Origin: Mycolicibacterium psychrotolerans
Lineage (GTDB): Bacteria > Actinomycetota > Actinomycetes > Mycobacteriales > Mycobacteriaceae
Reading direction: 5' to 3'
DNA: 64,000 nucleotides
Assembly (NCBI RefSeq): GCF_010729305.1
Contig: NZ_AP022574.1
Span: forward strand, 620,001-684,000
Shown: in pieces, positions 1 through 8,335 of the stretch
Position numbering within the stretch: the stretch's first letter is position 1
Layout: each line of letters opens with the position of its first letter
Translations under genes and position numbers: made by a program
Notes under the pieces: generated by a model
What the model was told of the DNA's origin: nothing
The model's database searches: none
Seen by the model: the letters and a program-made list of their open reading frames with translations, nothing else

Positions 1-1
1 G

Positions 2-577
2 ACCTTCGGTGGCTCCGGCTTCCTGCAGGACTACCCGATCGAGCAGTACATCCGCGACGCCAAGATCGACTCGCTGTACGAGGGCACCACCGCCATCCAG
101 GCGCAGGACTTCTTCTTCCGCAAGATCGTCCGCGACAAGGGTGTGGCGCTGTCGCACGTGGCGGGCCAGATCGAGTCGTTCGTCAAGTCCGAGACCGGCA
201 ACGGCCGGCTGAAGGCCGAGCGCGCACTGCTGGCCACCGCGCTGGAGGACGTGCAGGGCATGGCCGCCACGCTGACCGGCTACCTGATGGCCGCGCAGGA
301 GGATCCGGCGAGCATCTACAAGGTGGGCCTGGGTTCGGTGCGCTTCCTGATGAGCGTCGGCGACCTGGTCATCGGCTGGCTGCTGCAGCGCCAGGCGGCG
401 GTGGCGATCGAGAAGCTCGACGCCGGCGCCACGGGTGACGAGCGCGCCTTCTACGAGGGCAAGCTGGCGGTGGCGTCGTTCTTCGCGAAGAACTTCCTGC
501 CGATGCTGACCAGCACCCGGTCGATCATCGACAACCTCGACAACGAGGTCATGGAGTTGGACGAGGCGGCCTTCTAG
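2..577 (+). CDS. fadE5: FadE5-type acyl-CoA dehydrogenase, C-terminal part (5' end outside window)
   Basis: Only the last 191 residues are present; the frame is open from base 2 to the TAG at 575-577. The first visible residues contain the acyl-CoA dehydrogenase signature [20 protein letters not shown] followed by [12 protein letters not shown], where the Glu of YEGT is the position of the catalytic base in this family. The rest is the extra C-terminal helical region of long (about 610-residue) FadE5-type enzymes. They are FAD-dependent and oxidise acyl-CoA to trans-2-enoyl-CoA. The neighbours fadA2, fabG4 and htdX match the M. tuberculosis Rv0241c-Rv0244c locus, which supports fadE5. A second, complete FadE5-type gene lies at 24917-26752 and is clearly similar over this whole region. 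A hairpin at 644-665 probably ends transcription. Confidence 0.88.
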   Translation, partial: TFGGSGFLQDYPIEQYIRDAKIDSLYEGTTAIQAQDFFFRKIVRDKGVALSHVAGQIESFVKSETGNGRLKAERALLATALEDVQGMAATLTGYLMAAQEDPASIYKVGLGSVRFLMSVGDLVIGWLLQRQAAVAIEKLDAGATGDERAFYEGKLAVASFFAKNFLPMLTSTRSIIDNLDNEVMELDEAAF

Positions 578-881
578 ACCTCATCGCCCGCGAGACGCCC
601 CCGGACTCTTCCCGGGGGGGTCCTGCGTTGGCGGGGTCCCTTTCGCCCAAACCAACGTTTGGGCGGGTTTGTGCGAGTGGTTCGCGCCCTTTCGTCCAAC
701 TCGGCGCCAGCCGCCGGGTCGATCTGGGCGAAAAAGGGCGGGTCCGGGAGGACCTGTGGGCGCGTCACGTTAGTCTCGCGCGGTCGGCTTTCATCCCTTG
801 CCGACTCTTCAGATCAGTCACTCCCGAACCCGTCGTGCAGACGATGCTACGCCTGGCCGAGCCGTTGCACCAGAGCAGATT
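578..881. other. Intergenic region between convergent fadE5 and the F420-type oxidoreductase
   Basis: About 304 bases without a supported gene. It holds the 644-665 hairpin near the fadE5 end. Short reading frames here have no ribosome binding site or recognisable motif. I see no other structured element. Confidence 0.6.
644..665 (+). terminator. Hairpin terminator-like element after fadE5
   Basis: Nine-base arms CGCCCAAAC (644-652) and GTTTGGGCG (657-665) pair perfectly around the loop CAAC. It lies 67 bases after the fadE5 stop. There is no U tract, as is common for mycobacterial terminators. The identical 22-base sequence occurs on the minus strand at 1990-2011 behind fadA2. Confidence 0.6.
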
Positions 882-1814
882 TCAGCTCTCGGTGTCGACC
901 GTGCGCAGCAACGCGCGGGTGCGTGCGTGTGCCTCGGGCGACCTCACGAACACCGCGCCGACGAACTCGTCCACACCGGCCGATCGCAGCTCGGCGAGGC
1001 GGTCCCGGACGGTGGCCTCGTCGCCGATGATCGCCGCGTCCTGCGGGCCGGCGTAGCCCTCACGGTCGAGCATCGCCCGGTACGACGGCAGTGTGCCGTA
1101 GATCGCGAACTGCTCGGCGGCCTCGGCCCGCGCCGCGTCGACGTCGTCGGTCACGGCCACCGGCAGCGCCGCGACCACCCGCACCGCGTCCTCGGGGCGG
1201 CCCGCGTCGGCCGCCGCCTGTCGCAGCGACGGGCTGACGTGCCCGCCCAGCGTCGCCGGTCCCGTCATCCACGTGCAGGTGCCGGAGGTCCGCTTGCCCG
1301 CGAGCCGCAGCATCTGCGGCCCCAGCGCGGCGATGTAGACGTCCGGTCGCCGCGCGCCGGGGATGACGAGCGCGCCCCGCGTCGTCACCGTCTGGCCCGG
1401 CGCGTCGGCGGGTTCACCGGCCAGCAGCGGCAAGAGGCCGTCGAGGTACTCGTTGAGGCGCCGCACCGGCTTGTCCCACGGAACGCCCCACATGCCCTCC
1501 GTGACCGCCGCGTGGGTCATGCCGAGCCCCAGCACGAACCGCCCTTCCGAGGCCAGGCTGACGGTCAGCGCGGCTTGCGCCATGTGCATGGGGTGCTGGT
1601 TCTGGATCGGGATGACGCCGCTGGCCGCCTGGATCGTGTCGACCTCGCGCAGCGCGATGGCCAGGATCGTCAGGAGGTCCGGCTCGTAGGGCAACTGACT
1701 CATCCAGACGCGGCTGAAGCCTTCGTCGCGCAGTTGCGAAAGGTAGGCGATGGTCGCGTCGACGGGCGAGCCGTCGCCGAGGCCGGTGAGTTGTCCGAAC
1801 ATGCTGATCTGCAT
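882..1814 (-). CDS. LLM-class F420-dependent oxidoreductase family protein
   Basis: 310 residues with the features of bacterial luciferase-like TIM-barrel oxidoreductases: N-terminal MQISMFGQLTG, RVWMSQLPYEPD near residue 38, ASGVIPIQNQHPMHMAQAAL and the glycine-rich FVLGLGMTHA. Mycobacterial members usually use deazaflavin F420 as hydride carrier; the substrate cannot be read from sequence. The ATG at 1814 is preferred over the TTG at 1820 because a -10-like TACATT ends 6 bases before it, fitting a leaderless transcript, and no Shine-Dalgarno is present. It lies downstream of fadA2 on the same strand but is separated from it by a hairpin, so it is probably a separate transcription unit. Its 3' end faces fadE5. 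Confidence 0.78.
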   Translation of the reverse strand: MQISMFGQLTGLGDGSPVDATIAYLSQLRDEGFSRVWMSQLPYEPDLLTILAIALREVDTIQAASGVIPIQNQHPMHMAQAALTVSLASEGRFVLGLGMTHAAVTEGMWGVPWDKPVRRLNEYLDGLLPLLAGEPADAPGQTVTTRGALVIPGARRPDVYIAALGPQMLRLAGKRTSGTCTWMTGPATLGGHVSPSLRQAAADAGRPEDAVRVVAALPVAVTDDVDAARAEAAEQFAIYGTLPSYRAMLDREGYAGPQDAAIIGDEATVRDRLAELRSAGVDEFVGAVFVRSPEAHARTRALLRTVDTES

Positions 1815-1820
1815 GCACAA

Positions 1821-1826
1821 AATGTA
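1821..1826 (-). promoter_or_regulatory. Putative -10 element for a leaderless transcript
   Basis: On the minus strand TACATT is followed by six bases and then the ATG of the F420-type oxidoreductase. This spacing puts the transcription start at or next to the start codon. Confidence 0.45.
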
Positions 1827-1832
1827 AGAGCC

Positions 1833-1872
1833 CCGTGTTGCCGTCGGGTCGGGGGGTCAGACGGCAACACGG
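1833..1872. promoter_or_regulatory. Long inverted repeat, putative operator
   Basis: Arms CCGTGTTGCCGTC (1833-1845) and GACGGCAACACGG (1860-1872) are perfect 13-base inverted copies with a 14-base G-rich spacer; three more pairs follow outside one mismatch. If the gene at 882-1814 is leaderless, the repeat covers roughly -19 to -58 and is more likely a protein-binding site than an RNA leader. Confidence 0.5.
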
Positions 1873-1989
1873 AGCTATCACGTGTATCGACGTCCCGCGG
1901 GCGGGCGTTACAGCGTCGGAAAAAAATTTCTCCGCGGGTCTGGTCGGGCGCCGAGATCGACGAAATGGCGCCGTTGTCCCGCCCTTTCT

Positions 1990-2011
1990 CGCCCAAACGT
2001 TGGTTTGGGCG
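1990..2011 (-). terminator. Hairpin terminator-like element after fadA2
   Basis: Nine-base-pair stem with a four-base loop, 19 bases after the fadA2 stop. Read on the minus strand it is base-for-base identical to the hairpin behind fadE5 at 644-665. Confidence 0.6.
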
Positions 2012-2029
2012 ACAAGAAGCAGGGTCAGG

Positions 2030-3331
2030 TCAGGCCTCGAGGATCGCCGTGACGCCCTGGCCGCCGGCGGCGCAGACGGAGATCAGGCCGCGGACCGGTT
2101 GTCCGGTTTCGGCCTTCTTCTCCGCGAGCTGCTTGGCCAGCTGGGCCACGATGCGCCCGCCGGTGGCCGCGAACGGATGCCCGGCCGCCAGCGAGGAGCC
2201 GTTGACATTGAGCTTGGATTTATCGATGCCGCCCAGTGCCTGATCCAAGCCGAGGCGCTCCTTGCAGTACTCCTCGGACTCCCAGGCCGCCAGCGTGGCG
2301 AGCACCACGGAGGCAAACGCCTCGTGGATCTCGTAGAAGTCGAAATCCTGCAGCGACAGCCCGTTGCGGGCCAGCATCCGGGGCACCGCGTAGGTCGGCG
2401 CCATCAGCAGGCCGTCGCGGCCGTTGACGTAGTCCACCGCGGCGGTCTGGCCGTCGACGAAGTACGCCAGCACGGGGATCGACCGAGCGGCCGCCCACTC
2501 CTCCGAGGCCAGCAGCGCGACCGAGGCGCCGTCGGTCAGCGGCGTGGAGTTACCGGCCGTCATCGTCGCGTCGCCGTTACGCACTCCGAACACGGGCTTG
2601 AGCTTGGCCAGCTTCTCCGTCGACGAGTCGGCGCGCAGGTTGTTGTCCCGGTAGAGCCCGAGGAACGGCGTCACCAGGTCGTCGAAGAAGCCACGGTCGT
2701 AGGCGGCGGCCATGTTGCGGTGGCTGGCCGCGGCCAGTTCGTCCTGGTCGACGCGCTTGACGCCCATCTCCTTGGCGGTCACCGCGGCGTGCTCGCCCAT
2801 GGACATGCCGGTGCGCGGCTCGCTGTTGACCGGAATCTCGACGCCCAGTGCGGCGGGCAGCTTGCCGACCAGCTTGAGCCGGTCGACGTTCGACTTCGCC
2901 CGGCGCAGCCCGAGCAGCACCGAACGCAGGTCGTCACCGAGGGCGATGGGCGCATCCGAGGCGGTGTCCACACCGCCTGCGGCGGCGACCTCGTAGCGGC
3001 CACGGGCGATCCCGTCGGCGGCGGCGATCGCGGCCTGCAGGCCGGTGCCGCACGCCTGCTGCAGGTCGAATGCCGGGGTGGAGGACGACAAGGAGCTGCC
3101 CAGCACGCACTCGCGCATCAGGTTGAAGTCGCGGCTGTGCTTGAGCACCGCGCCGCCGATGACGGCGTCGAGGGTTTCGCCCTTCAGATCGAAGCGCTCG
3201 GCCAGGCCGTCCAGCACTGCGGTGAACATGTCCTGGTTGGACGCATTCGCGTAGGCGCCATCCGAACGTGCGAAGGGAATCCGGTTGCCTCCGAGGACGG
3301 CTACCCGGCGGGTTGTTGTGCTGTCGGCCAC
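2030..3331 (-). CDS. fadA2: Acetyl-CoA acetyltransferase (thiolase) FadA2
   Basis: 433 residues. Thiolases cleave 3-ketoacyl-CoA with CoA, the last step of beta-oxidation, or run in reverse. The acylated cysteine is C94 in [12 protein letters not shown], the catalytic base H385 is in GHPFAATGG, and the second cysteine C420 is in SVCAAGGQG; the NEAF-like motif reads HEAF. Start is a GTG at 3331 with GGGAGG about six bases before it. It is divergent from fabG4-htdX, with a palindrome at 3390-3405 in the shared 152-base promoter region, so the thiolase, reductase and dehydratase may be controlled together. Family and neighbours match Rv0243. Confidence 0.93.
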   Translation of the reverse strand: MADSTTTRRVAVLGGNRIPFARSDGAYANASNQDMFTAVLDGLAERFDLKGETLDAVIGGAVLKHSRDFNLMRECVLGSSLSSSTPAFDLQQACGTGLQAAIAAADGIARGRYEVAAAGGVDTASDAPIALGDDLRSVLLGLRRAKSNVDRLKLVGKLPAALGVEIPVNSEPRTGMSMGEHAAVTAKEMGVKRVDQDELAAASHRNMAAAYDRGFFDDLVTPFLGLYRDNNLRADSSTEKLAKLKPVFGVRNGDATMTAGNSTPLTDGASVALLASEEWAAARSIPVLAYFVDGQTAAVDYVNGRDGLLMAPTYAVPRMLARNGLSLQDFDFYEIHEAFASVVLATLAAWESEEYCKERLGLDQALGGIDKSKLNVNGSSLAAGHPFAATGGRIVAQLAKQLAEKKAETGQPVRGLISVCAAGGQGVTAILEA

Positions 3332-3389
3332 GTCTGCCTCCCGGCGTCGCGAGGAATGTTAGGTGTCGAGGGTCATACTACCCACCGTT

Positions 3390-3405
3390 CTTACTCTGGA
3401 GTAAG
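3390..3405. promoter_or_regulatory. Palindromic putative operator between fadA2 and fabG4
   Basis: CTTACTC-TG-GAGTAAG has seven-base perfect arms. The plus-strand part TACTCT (3392-3397) could be the -10 element of fabG4, so a bound repressor would block the promoter. The CTTAC and GTAAG half-sites recur before the TetR gene at 6343-6363, with wider spacing. Confidence 0.5.
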
Positions 3406-3483
3406 TTCGTGAGGGATACGACAGTGCTGGGTAACCAGCACCGTCGACACACGATGTACCCGGATTTCTCGAAAGGCAGCGCC

Positions 3484-4836
3484 GTGGCTTCCGATCTCCT
3501 GTCCCAAGTCGTCAACTCCGGCCCAGGGTCGTTCCTGGCCAAGCAGCTCGGTGTGCCCCAGCCCGAGCCGCTGCGCCGGTACAAGCCGGGTGAGCCGCCG
3601 CTGGCGGGCTCGCTGCTGATCGGCGGAGAGGGCCGCGTGGTCGAGCCGCTGCGGGCCGCGCTGGCCGAGGACTACGACGTGGTGTCGAACAACCTCGGCG
3701 GCCGCTGGGCCGACCGGTTCGGCGGGCTGGTGTTCGACGCCACCGGCATCACCGAGCCCGAGGGGCTCAAGGCGCTCTACGAGTTCTTCACGCCGTTGCT
3801 GCGCAACCTCGGCCCGTCGGGCCGCGTTGTGGTCGTCGGCACCACGCCCGACGAGGTCGATTCGGTGCACGAGCGCACGTCGCAGCGCGCGCTCGAAGGC
3901 TTCACCCGCTCGCTGGGCAAGGAACTGCGCCGCGGCTCGACCGTCGCGCTCGTGTACCTGCACCCGGACGCCAAACCGGCGGCCACGGGGTGCGAGTCGA
4001 CACTGCGGTTCCTGCTGTCGGCGAAGTCCGCCTACGTCGACGGGCAGGTGTTCCGGGTCGGCGCCGCCGACGCCACCCCGCCCGCTGACTGGGACAAGCC
4101 GCTCGACGGCAAGGTCGCGGTGGTGACGGGCGCGGCGCGCGGCATCGGCGCGACGATCGCCGAGGTGTTCGCCCGCGACGGCGCCAAGGTGATCGCGGTG
4201 GACGTCGAACAGGCAGCCGAGGCACTCGCCGAACTGGCCACCAAGATCGGCGGCACCGCGCTGACGCTCGACGTCACCGCCGCCGGCGCGGTCGACCGCA
4301 TCACCGAGCACGTCACGCAGCACTACGGCGGCAGGCTCGACATCCTGGTCAACAACGCGGGCATCACCCGCGACAAGCTGCTGGCCAACATGGACGAGGG
4401 CCGCTGGGACTCGGTACTCGCGGTGAATCTGCTTGCGCCGCTTCGTCTTGCCGAGGGCCTGGTGGGCAACGGCACGATTGGCGAGAACGGCCGCATCGTC
4501 GGGCTGTCGTCGATGGCCGGCATCGCCGGTAACCGCGGGCAGACCAACTACGCCGCGACCAAGGCGGGCATGATCGGGCTCACCGACGCGCTCGCCCCAC
4601 AGTTCGGCGAGAAGTCGATCACCATCAACGCGATCGCGCCCGGGTTCATCGAGACCAAGATGACCGACGCGATCCCGCTGGCCACCCGCGAGGTCGGGCG
4701 GCGGCTGAACTCGCTGTTCCAGGGCGGCCAGCCCGTCGACGTCGCCGAGGCCATCGCCTACTTCGCCAGCCCGGCGTCGAACGCGGTGACGGGCAACACC
4801 ATTCGGGTGTGCGGCCAGGCCTGGTTGGGAGCGTGA
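3484..4836 (+). CDS. fabG4: 3-oxoacyl-ACP/CoA reductase FabG4
   Basis: 450 residues, the long high-molecular-weight FabG type: an N-terminal flavodoxin-like domain of about 200 residues precedes a complete short-chain dehydrogenase domain. The second half carries the cofactor motif TGAARGIG, the structural NNAG, and the catalytic Ser-Tyr-Lys set in [10 protein letters not shown] and NYAATKAG, with Tyr about 356 and Lys about 360. FabG4 reduces 3-ketoacyl-CoA/ACP with preference for NADH. GTG at 3484 is chosen because GAAAGG precedes it and the protein then starts like Rv0242c ([18 protein letters not shown]); an in-frame ATG at 3454 is the alternative. Its stop overlaps htdX in GTGA, so both are translated from one mRNA. 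Confidence 0.93.
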   Translation: MASDLLSQVVNSGPGSFLAKQLGVPQPEPLRRYKPGEPPLAGSLLIGGEGRVVEPLRAALAEDYDVVSNNLGGRWADRFGGLVFDATGITEPEGLKALYEFFTPLLRNLGPSGRVVVVGTTPDEVDSVHERTSQRALEGFTRSLGKELRRGSTVALVYLHPDAKPAATGCESTLRFLLSAKSAYVDGQVFRVGAADATPPADWDKPLDGKVAVVTGAARGIGATIAEVFARDGAKVIAVDVEQAAEALAELATKIGGTALTLDVTAAGAVDRITEHVTQHYGGRLDILVNNAGITRDKLLANMDEGRWDSVLAVNLLAPLRLAEGLVGNGTIGENGRIVGLSSMAGIAGNRGQTNYAATKAGMIGLTDALAPQFGEKSITINAIAPGFIETKMTDAIPLATREVGRRLNSLFQGGQPVDVAEAIAYFASPASNAVTGNTIRVCGQAWLGA

Positions 4837-5684
4837 GCGAGGGCGGGCAGCCGTCGGGGCTGCGCAATCTGGTGCTGGCCGCGGCGGGTGCGCTGCCGTT
4901 CGTGCCGCGCGGGGACACCCTGCCCGACCGGACACTGACGGTCGAGGACCTCACCATCGACCCGGCCCATGTCGCGGCGTACGCGAACGTCACCGGTCTG
5001 CGGTTCGACAACACGGTGCCGCTCACCTACCCGTTCGCGCTGACGTTCCCGACGGTGATGTCGCTGATCACCGGCTTCGACTTCCCGTTCGCCGCGATGG
5101 GATCGGTGCACGTCGAGAACCACATCACCCAGCACCGGCCGATCGCGGTGACCGACACCGTGTCGGCGGCGGTGCACGCCGAGAACATGCGGGAGCACCG
5201 GCGCGGCCTGCTGGTGGACGTGGTGACCGACGTCAAGGTCGGCACCGAGACCGCCTGGCACCAGGTCACCACGTTCCTGCACCAGCAGCGCACCAGCCTG
5301 TCCGACGAGCCGAAGCCGCCGCCGGCCAAGCAGCCCAAGCTCGGTCCGCCGAACGCCGTGCTGTCGATCACGCCCGGCCAGATCCGGCACTACGCATCGG
5401 TGGGCGGGGACCACAACCCGATCCACACGAACTCGTTCGCGGCCAAGCTGTTCGGCTTCCCGACCGTCATCGCGCACGGAATGTTCAGCGCGGCAGCGGT
5501 ATTGGCCAACATCGAGGGGCAGCTGCCGGACGCGGTGACGTACTCGGTGCGGTTCGCCAAGCCCGTCGTGCTGCCTGCGCGCGCGGGTCTGTACGTGAAC
5601 CGGCGGGGCGACGGCTGGGAGCTGACGCTGCGGCATCTGACCAAGGGGCATCCGCACCTGACGGGCACGGTGTCCCCGGCCTGA
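4833..5684 (+). CDS. htdX: 3-hydroxyacyl-thioester dehydratase HtdX (MaoC-like)
   Basis: 283 residues. The C-terminal half holds the hydratase-2 motif [12 protein letters not shown] followed by [12 protein letters not shown], with the catalytic Asp and His; the N-terminal half is the second, non-catalytic hotdog. It dehydrates 3-hydroxyacyl thioesters or hydrates enoyl thioesters, the step next to FabG4. GTG at 4833 overlaps the fabG4 TGA. Rv0241c has the same length and position. It ends three bases before the convergent TetR gene. Confidence 0.9.
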   Translation: MSEGGQPSGLRNLVLAAAGALPFVPRGDTLPDRTLTVEDLTIDPAHVAAYANVTGLRFDNTVPLTYPFALTFPTVMSLITGFDFPFAAMGSVHVENHITQHRPIAVTDTVSAAVHAENMREHRRGLLVDVVTDVKVGTETAWHQVTTFLHQQRTSLSDEPKPPPAKQPKLGPPNAVLSITPGQIRHYASVGGDHNPIHTNSFAAKLFGFPTVIAHGMFSAAAVLANIEGQLPDAVTYSVRFAKPVVLPARAGLYVNRRGDGWELTLRHLTKGHPHLTGTVSPA

Positions 5685-5687
5685 CCG

Positions 5688-6311
5688 TCAGTTCTGCGCG
5701 ACCGCTTCGGCGTCGGACGGCGTCGGCGCGCCCTTGAGGCCCAGCCAGAACAGGTTGATCATCAGCTCGGCCGCCTCGTCCACGTCGGCGTCACCGGTGC
5801 TGACCCGCGCCGCGACGGCCTCCCCCGCGCCCACCAGCGCGACGGCCATCATGTCGAAGTCGGTGTCCGGGCCGGGGAACCGGGTTCCCGAGCGCAGCAG
5901 CCGGCCGACGAGTTCGATGATGCGCTCGCGGCCTTCCCGCACGGTGTGCGCGAACCGCTGCGAGCTGGTGGCCTGGGTGTAGAGCACCATCCACGAGGAG
6001 CGGTTCTCGTCGATGTACTTCAGGAACGCCAGCACCGCGCTGCGCAGCAACTCCTTTGGTGGATCCGCGAAGTCGATCTTGTCGCGCACCTCGTCGACGA
6101 AGCGCGCCAGCTCCCGGTCCAGACAGGCGCCGAACAGCTCCTCCTTGGAGCCGTAGTACAGGTACAGCATCGGCTTGCTGATCTGTGCCTCGGCGGCGAT
6201 CGCGTCCATCGACGTCTCGTGGTAGCCGTTGACCGAGAAGATCTGCACGGCGGCGTCGAGCATCTGCTGTTCGCGGACGGCACGCGGCAAGCGCTTGGTA
6301 CCACCTGCCAT
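5688..6311 (-). CDS. TetR-family transcriptional regulator (Rv0238-like)
   Basis: 207 residues. The N-terminal 50 residues form a TetR helix-turn-helix (AAVQIFSVNGYHETSMDAIA, ISKPMLYLYYGSKEELF); the rest is the ligand-binding helical domain. ATG at 6311 is preceded by GAGAGG. A 21-base inverted repeat lies 32 bases upstream and overlaps a -10-like TACCCT, indicating autorepression. Possible targets include the fabG4-fadA2 promoter, which has the same half-sites; this is inference. The ligand is unknown. Confidence 0.88.
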   Translation of the reverse strand: MAGGTKRLPRAVREQQMLDAAVQIFSVNGYHETSMDAIAAEAQISKPMLYLYYGSKEELFGACLDRELARFVDEVRDKIDFADPPKELLRSAVLAFLKYIDENRSSWMVLYTQATSSQRFAHTVREGRERIIELVGRLLRSGTRFPGPDTDFDMMAVALVGAGEAVAARVSTGDADVDEAAELMINLFWLGLKGAPTPSDAEAVAQN

Positions 6312-6342
6312 GACGCGCCTCTCTCGACTTCGGAGTCAACGT

Positions 6343-6363
6343 GCTTACCAACACAGGGTAAGC
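6343..6363 (-). promoter_or_regulatory. Inverted-repeat operator of the TetR gene
   Basis: GCTTACC (6343-6349) and GGTAAGC (6357-6363) are perfect inverted arms with a seven-base spacer. On the minus strand TACCCT inside the repeat can act as the -10 box of the TetR gene. Confidence 0.55.
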
Positions 6364-6376
6364 AATCGCTGACAGA

Positions 6377-7570
6377 TCAGCCGCCGCAGCGCGGGGACGG
6401 GCCCTTCATGGCGGCCAGCTTGGTGACCGACGCGTCCACGGCCGGCTGCGACAGCTCGCCCGCCGCGACGGCCTTCTCCAGCCGGTCCAGGACCGCGGGC
6501 ACCTCGTCGGTGGTGACCCACAGCGCGACGTCCGCGCCGGCCTGCAGCGAGCGCAGCACCGCGTCGGGGACCCCGAACCGATCGGAGATGGCTTTCATGC
6601 TCGACAGATCGTCGGTGAACACCACGCCGCCGAATGGCGGGCCGCCGTAGTCCCCGGAGCGCAGCAGACCGTAGGCCTGCGGGCTCAGGCTGGCCGGTTC
6701 GCTGCCCGTCAGCCCCGGCACCTCCATGTGACCGACCATGACGCCGACCGGGCCCTGGGTGGTCAGCGTCCGGTAGGGCACCAGGTCGTTGTTCTGCAGG
6801 TCCGCGATCGGCGGCGTGACCACGCTGCCGGCATGCGAATCGCCCGAGCCGTGGCCGTGGCCGGGGAAGTGCTTGAGCACCGGCAGCAGCCCCGCGTCGC
6901 GCAGCCCGCGGGCGTAGGCGCCGGCGAAGTCGGCGACCGTGGTGGGATCGGCACCGAACGAGCGGTCGCCGATCACCGTGTCGTCTGGGGCGTCGGTGAC
7001 GTCGACGACGGGTGCGAAATCGATCGTGAAGCCCAGGCCGCGCATCTGCCTGCCGCGGTCGAGGGCGATCTGGTAGACCTCCTCGGGCGTGCGGGTGGCC
7101 GCCAGCACGCGCGGGGCGGGCTGCTCCCCGATCACCCCGGCCAGCCGGGACACCCGGCCGCCCTCCTCGTCCACGCTGACGGCCAACGGCAACGGTCCGG
7201 CGTTCGCCGCGATGTCGGCCAGCGAGCCGTCGGAGAGCATCGACATGTCCGTCCAGCCACCCACCATGATGCCGCCGACGTGCTGGTTGTCGACGACGGC
7301 GCGGGCGTCGGCGGCGCCGGTGACGCCGACCATCAGCAGCTGGGCGAGTTTGTCGCGGGTCGGCATCGCCGCGACCGCGGCGACGGGATCACCGCAGGCG
7401 GGGGCCGGTGCCTGCGGGGGCGCGGAGCCGGCACCCGGTCCGGCCGCCATCGCCACGGTGGTCGACGAGGTGGCCGCCGTGTCGTCGGCCGATGCGCCAC
7501 ACCCGGCCAGCAGGGCCGTCGTGGCGAGCATTCCGGTCACAGCTCTGAAGACGCTCCGCGGGGCAACCAT
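6377..7570 (-). CDS. lpqI: Lipoprotein LpqI, NagZ-type beta-N-acetylglucosaminidase (GH3)
   Basis: 397 residues. A lipoprotein signal peptide ends in the lipobox LLAGC, so it should be anchored outside the membrane. The glycoside hydrolase family 3 signature KHFPGHGHGSGDSH carries the Asp-His acid/base pair, and VFTDDLSSM carries the nucleophile Asp. Such enzymes remove N-acetylglucosamine from muropeptides and act in cell-wall recycling. ATG at 7570 gives a proper signal peptide; longer frames upstream are arginine/proline-rich and not credible. A minus-strand TAGGGT lies eight bases before the ATG, suggesting a very short or absent leader. It is divergent from the universal stress gene at 7642. 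Confidence 0.92.
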   Translation of the reverse strand: MVAPRSVFRAVTGMLATTALLAGCGASADDTAATSSTTVAMAAGPGAGSAPPQAPAPACGDPVAAVAAMPTRDKLAQLLMVGVTGAADARAVVDNQHVGGIMVGGWTDMSMLSDGSLADIAANAGPLPLAVSVDEEGGRVSRLAGVIGEQPAPRVLAATRTPEEVYQIALDRGRQMRGLGFTIDFAPVVDVTDAPDDTVIGDRSFGADPTTVADFAGAYARGLRDAGLLPVLKHFPGHGHGSGDSHAGSVVTPPIADLQNNDLVPYRTLTTQGPVGVMVGHMEVPGLTGSEPASLSPQAYGLLRSGDYGGPPFGGVVFTDDLSSMKAISDRFGVPDAVLRSLQAGADVALWVTTDEVPAVLDRLEKAVAAGELSQPAVDASVTKLAAMKGPSPRCGG

Positions 7571-7641
7571 GGGTCTCGACCCTAACGGCAACGCCGGCCC
7601 CGGCCATAGTCTGAGGGGGACGGGCACGAGAAAGGGGACCG

Positions 7642-8109
7642 ATGCCAGCGGAGGAGACCGTCGTGCTCCTCGCGTTCGACGGTTCGCCGACAGCCCGGCG
7701 CGCGGTGCACTACGCGAGCCGCTTCCTGACGGTGGACCGGGCCGTCGTGCTGACGGTGTGGGCGCCGCTGCACCGCGGCTCCGAGCCCACGGCGTTCGAC
7801 CTCGACGGACCGCCTGATCCGCCGGAGGCCGACGAGGCGGACATCGCGTTCGGCGAGGCGCAGCGCACCAACGCCGCCGGCGTCGAGCTGGCGCGGGCGG
7901 CCGGTCTGCCGGCCGAGCCGATGTGCGTCGCACAGACCTACACGGTGTGGGGCACGATCATCGCCGTCGCCGACGACGTCGACGCCGACCTGATCGTCAC
8001 CGGCACCCGGGCCACCACCGGGTTGCGCTCGCTGGTGCAGTCCAGCGTGGCCGATCACGTCCGGCGCCGGGGCCACCGGCCGGTGCTCATCGTGCCCCCG
8101 GCGCCGTGA
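7642..8109 (+). CDS. Universal stress protein (UspA family)
   Basis: 155 residues, a single Usp domain. It starts with VVLLAFDGSPTARRAVHYA and ends with an ATP-binding type loop, GTRATTGLRSLVQSSVADHV, then RPVLIVPPAP. The G-2X-G-9X-G(S/T) pattern suggests nucleotide binding. ATG at 7642 has AAAGGGG seven bases before it, and TAGTCT at 7608-7613 may be the -10 box. Usp proteins act in stress and dormancy responses; this one's partner is unknown. Confidence 0.85.
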   Translation: MPAEETVVLLAFDGSPTARRAVHYASRFLTVDRAVVLTVWAPLHRGSEPTAFDLDGPPDPPEADEADIAFGEAQRTNAAGVELARAAGLPAEPMCVAQTYTVWGTIIAVADDVDADLIVTGTRATTGLRSLVQSSVADHVRRRGHRPVLIVPPAP

Positions 8110-8120
8110 GACGCCCGTGC

Positions 8121-8126
8121 TAGTTT
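8121..8126 (+). promoter_or_regulatory. Putative -10 element, leaderless start of the DUF2613 gene
   Basis: TAGTTT is followed by seven bases (GAGGCCC) and then ATG at 8134, the spacing expected for a leaderless mRNA. Confidence 0.45.
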
Positions 8127-8133
8127 GAGGCCC

Positions 8134-8307
8134 ATGGATCGGTTCCTCGTACCTGCGGCGGCCAGCATCGTCGTCGGCCTGCTGTTGGGCGCGGCAGCCG
8201 TGTTCGGGGTGACGCTGATGGTGCAGCAGGACACCCGGCCTCCGCTGCAGGCGGGCGATCCGGCGTCGTCGGTGCTCAACAGGGTCGAGTACGGCGACCG
8301 TAGCTGA
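8134..8307 (+). CDS. Small secreted or membrane protein, DUF2613 (Rv0236A-like)
   Basis: 57 residues: a short N-terminus, one hydrophobic segment (about residues 6-27, rich in Ala, Val, Gly and Leu) and a polar tail ending NRVEYGDRS. Position directly before aftD and length match the DUF2613 protein Rv0236A. Function unknown; it may be an envelope peptide linked to AftD. The ATG at 8134 is supported by a -10-like TAGTTT seven bases upstream. Confidence 0.78.
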   Translation: MDRFLVPAAASIVVGLLLGAAAVFGVTLMVQQDTRPPLQAGDPASSVLNRVEYGDRS

Positions 8308-8335
8308 GCAGACCCGGCCGCTGTCGCGGCGCTGG

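Noticed and set aside
1833..1872. Riboswitch or attenuator before the F420-type oxidoreductase
   Set aside because: A -10-like box six bases before the ATG suggests a leaderless mRNA, so the repeat would not be transcribed; no known riboswitch core is visible.
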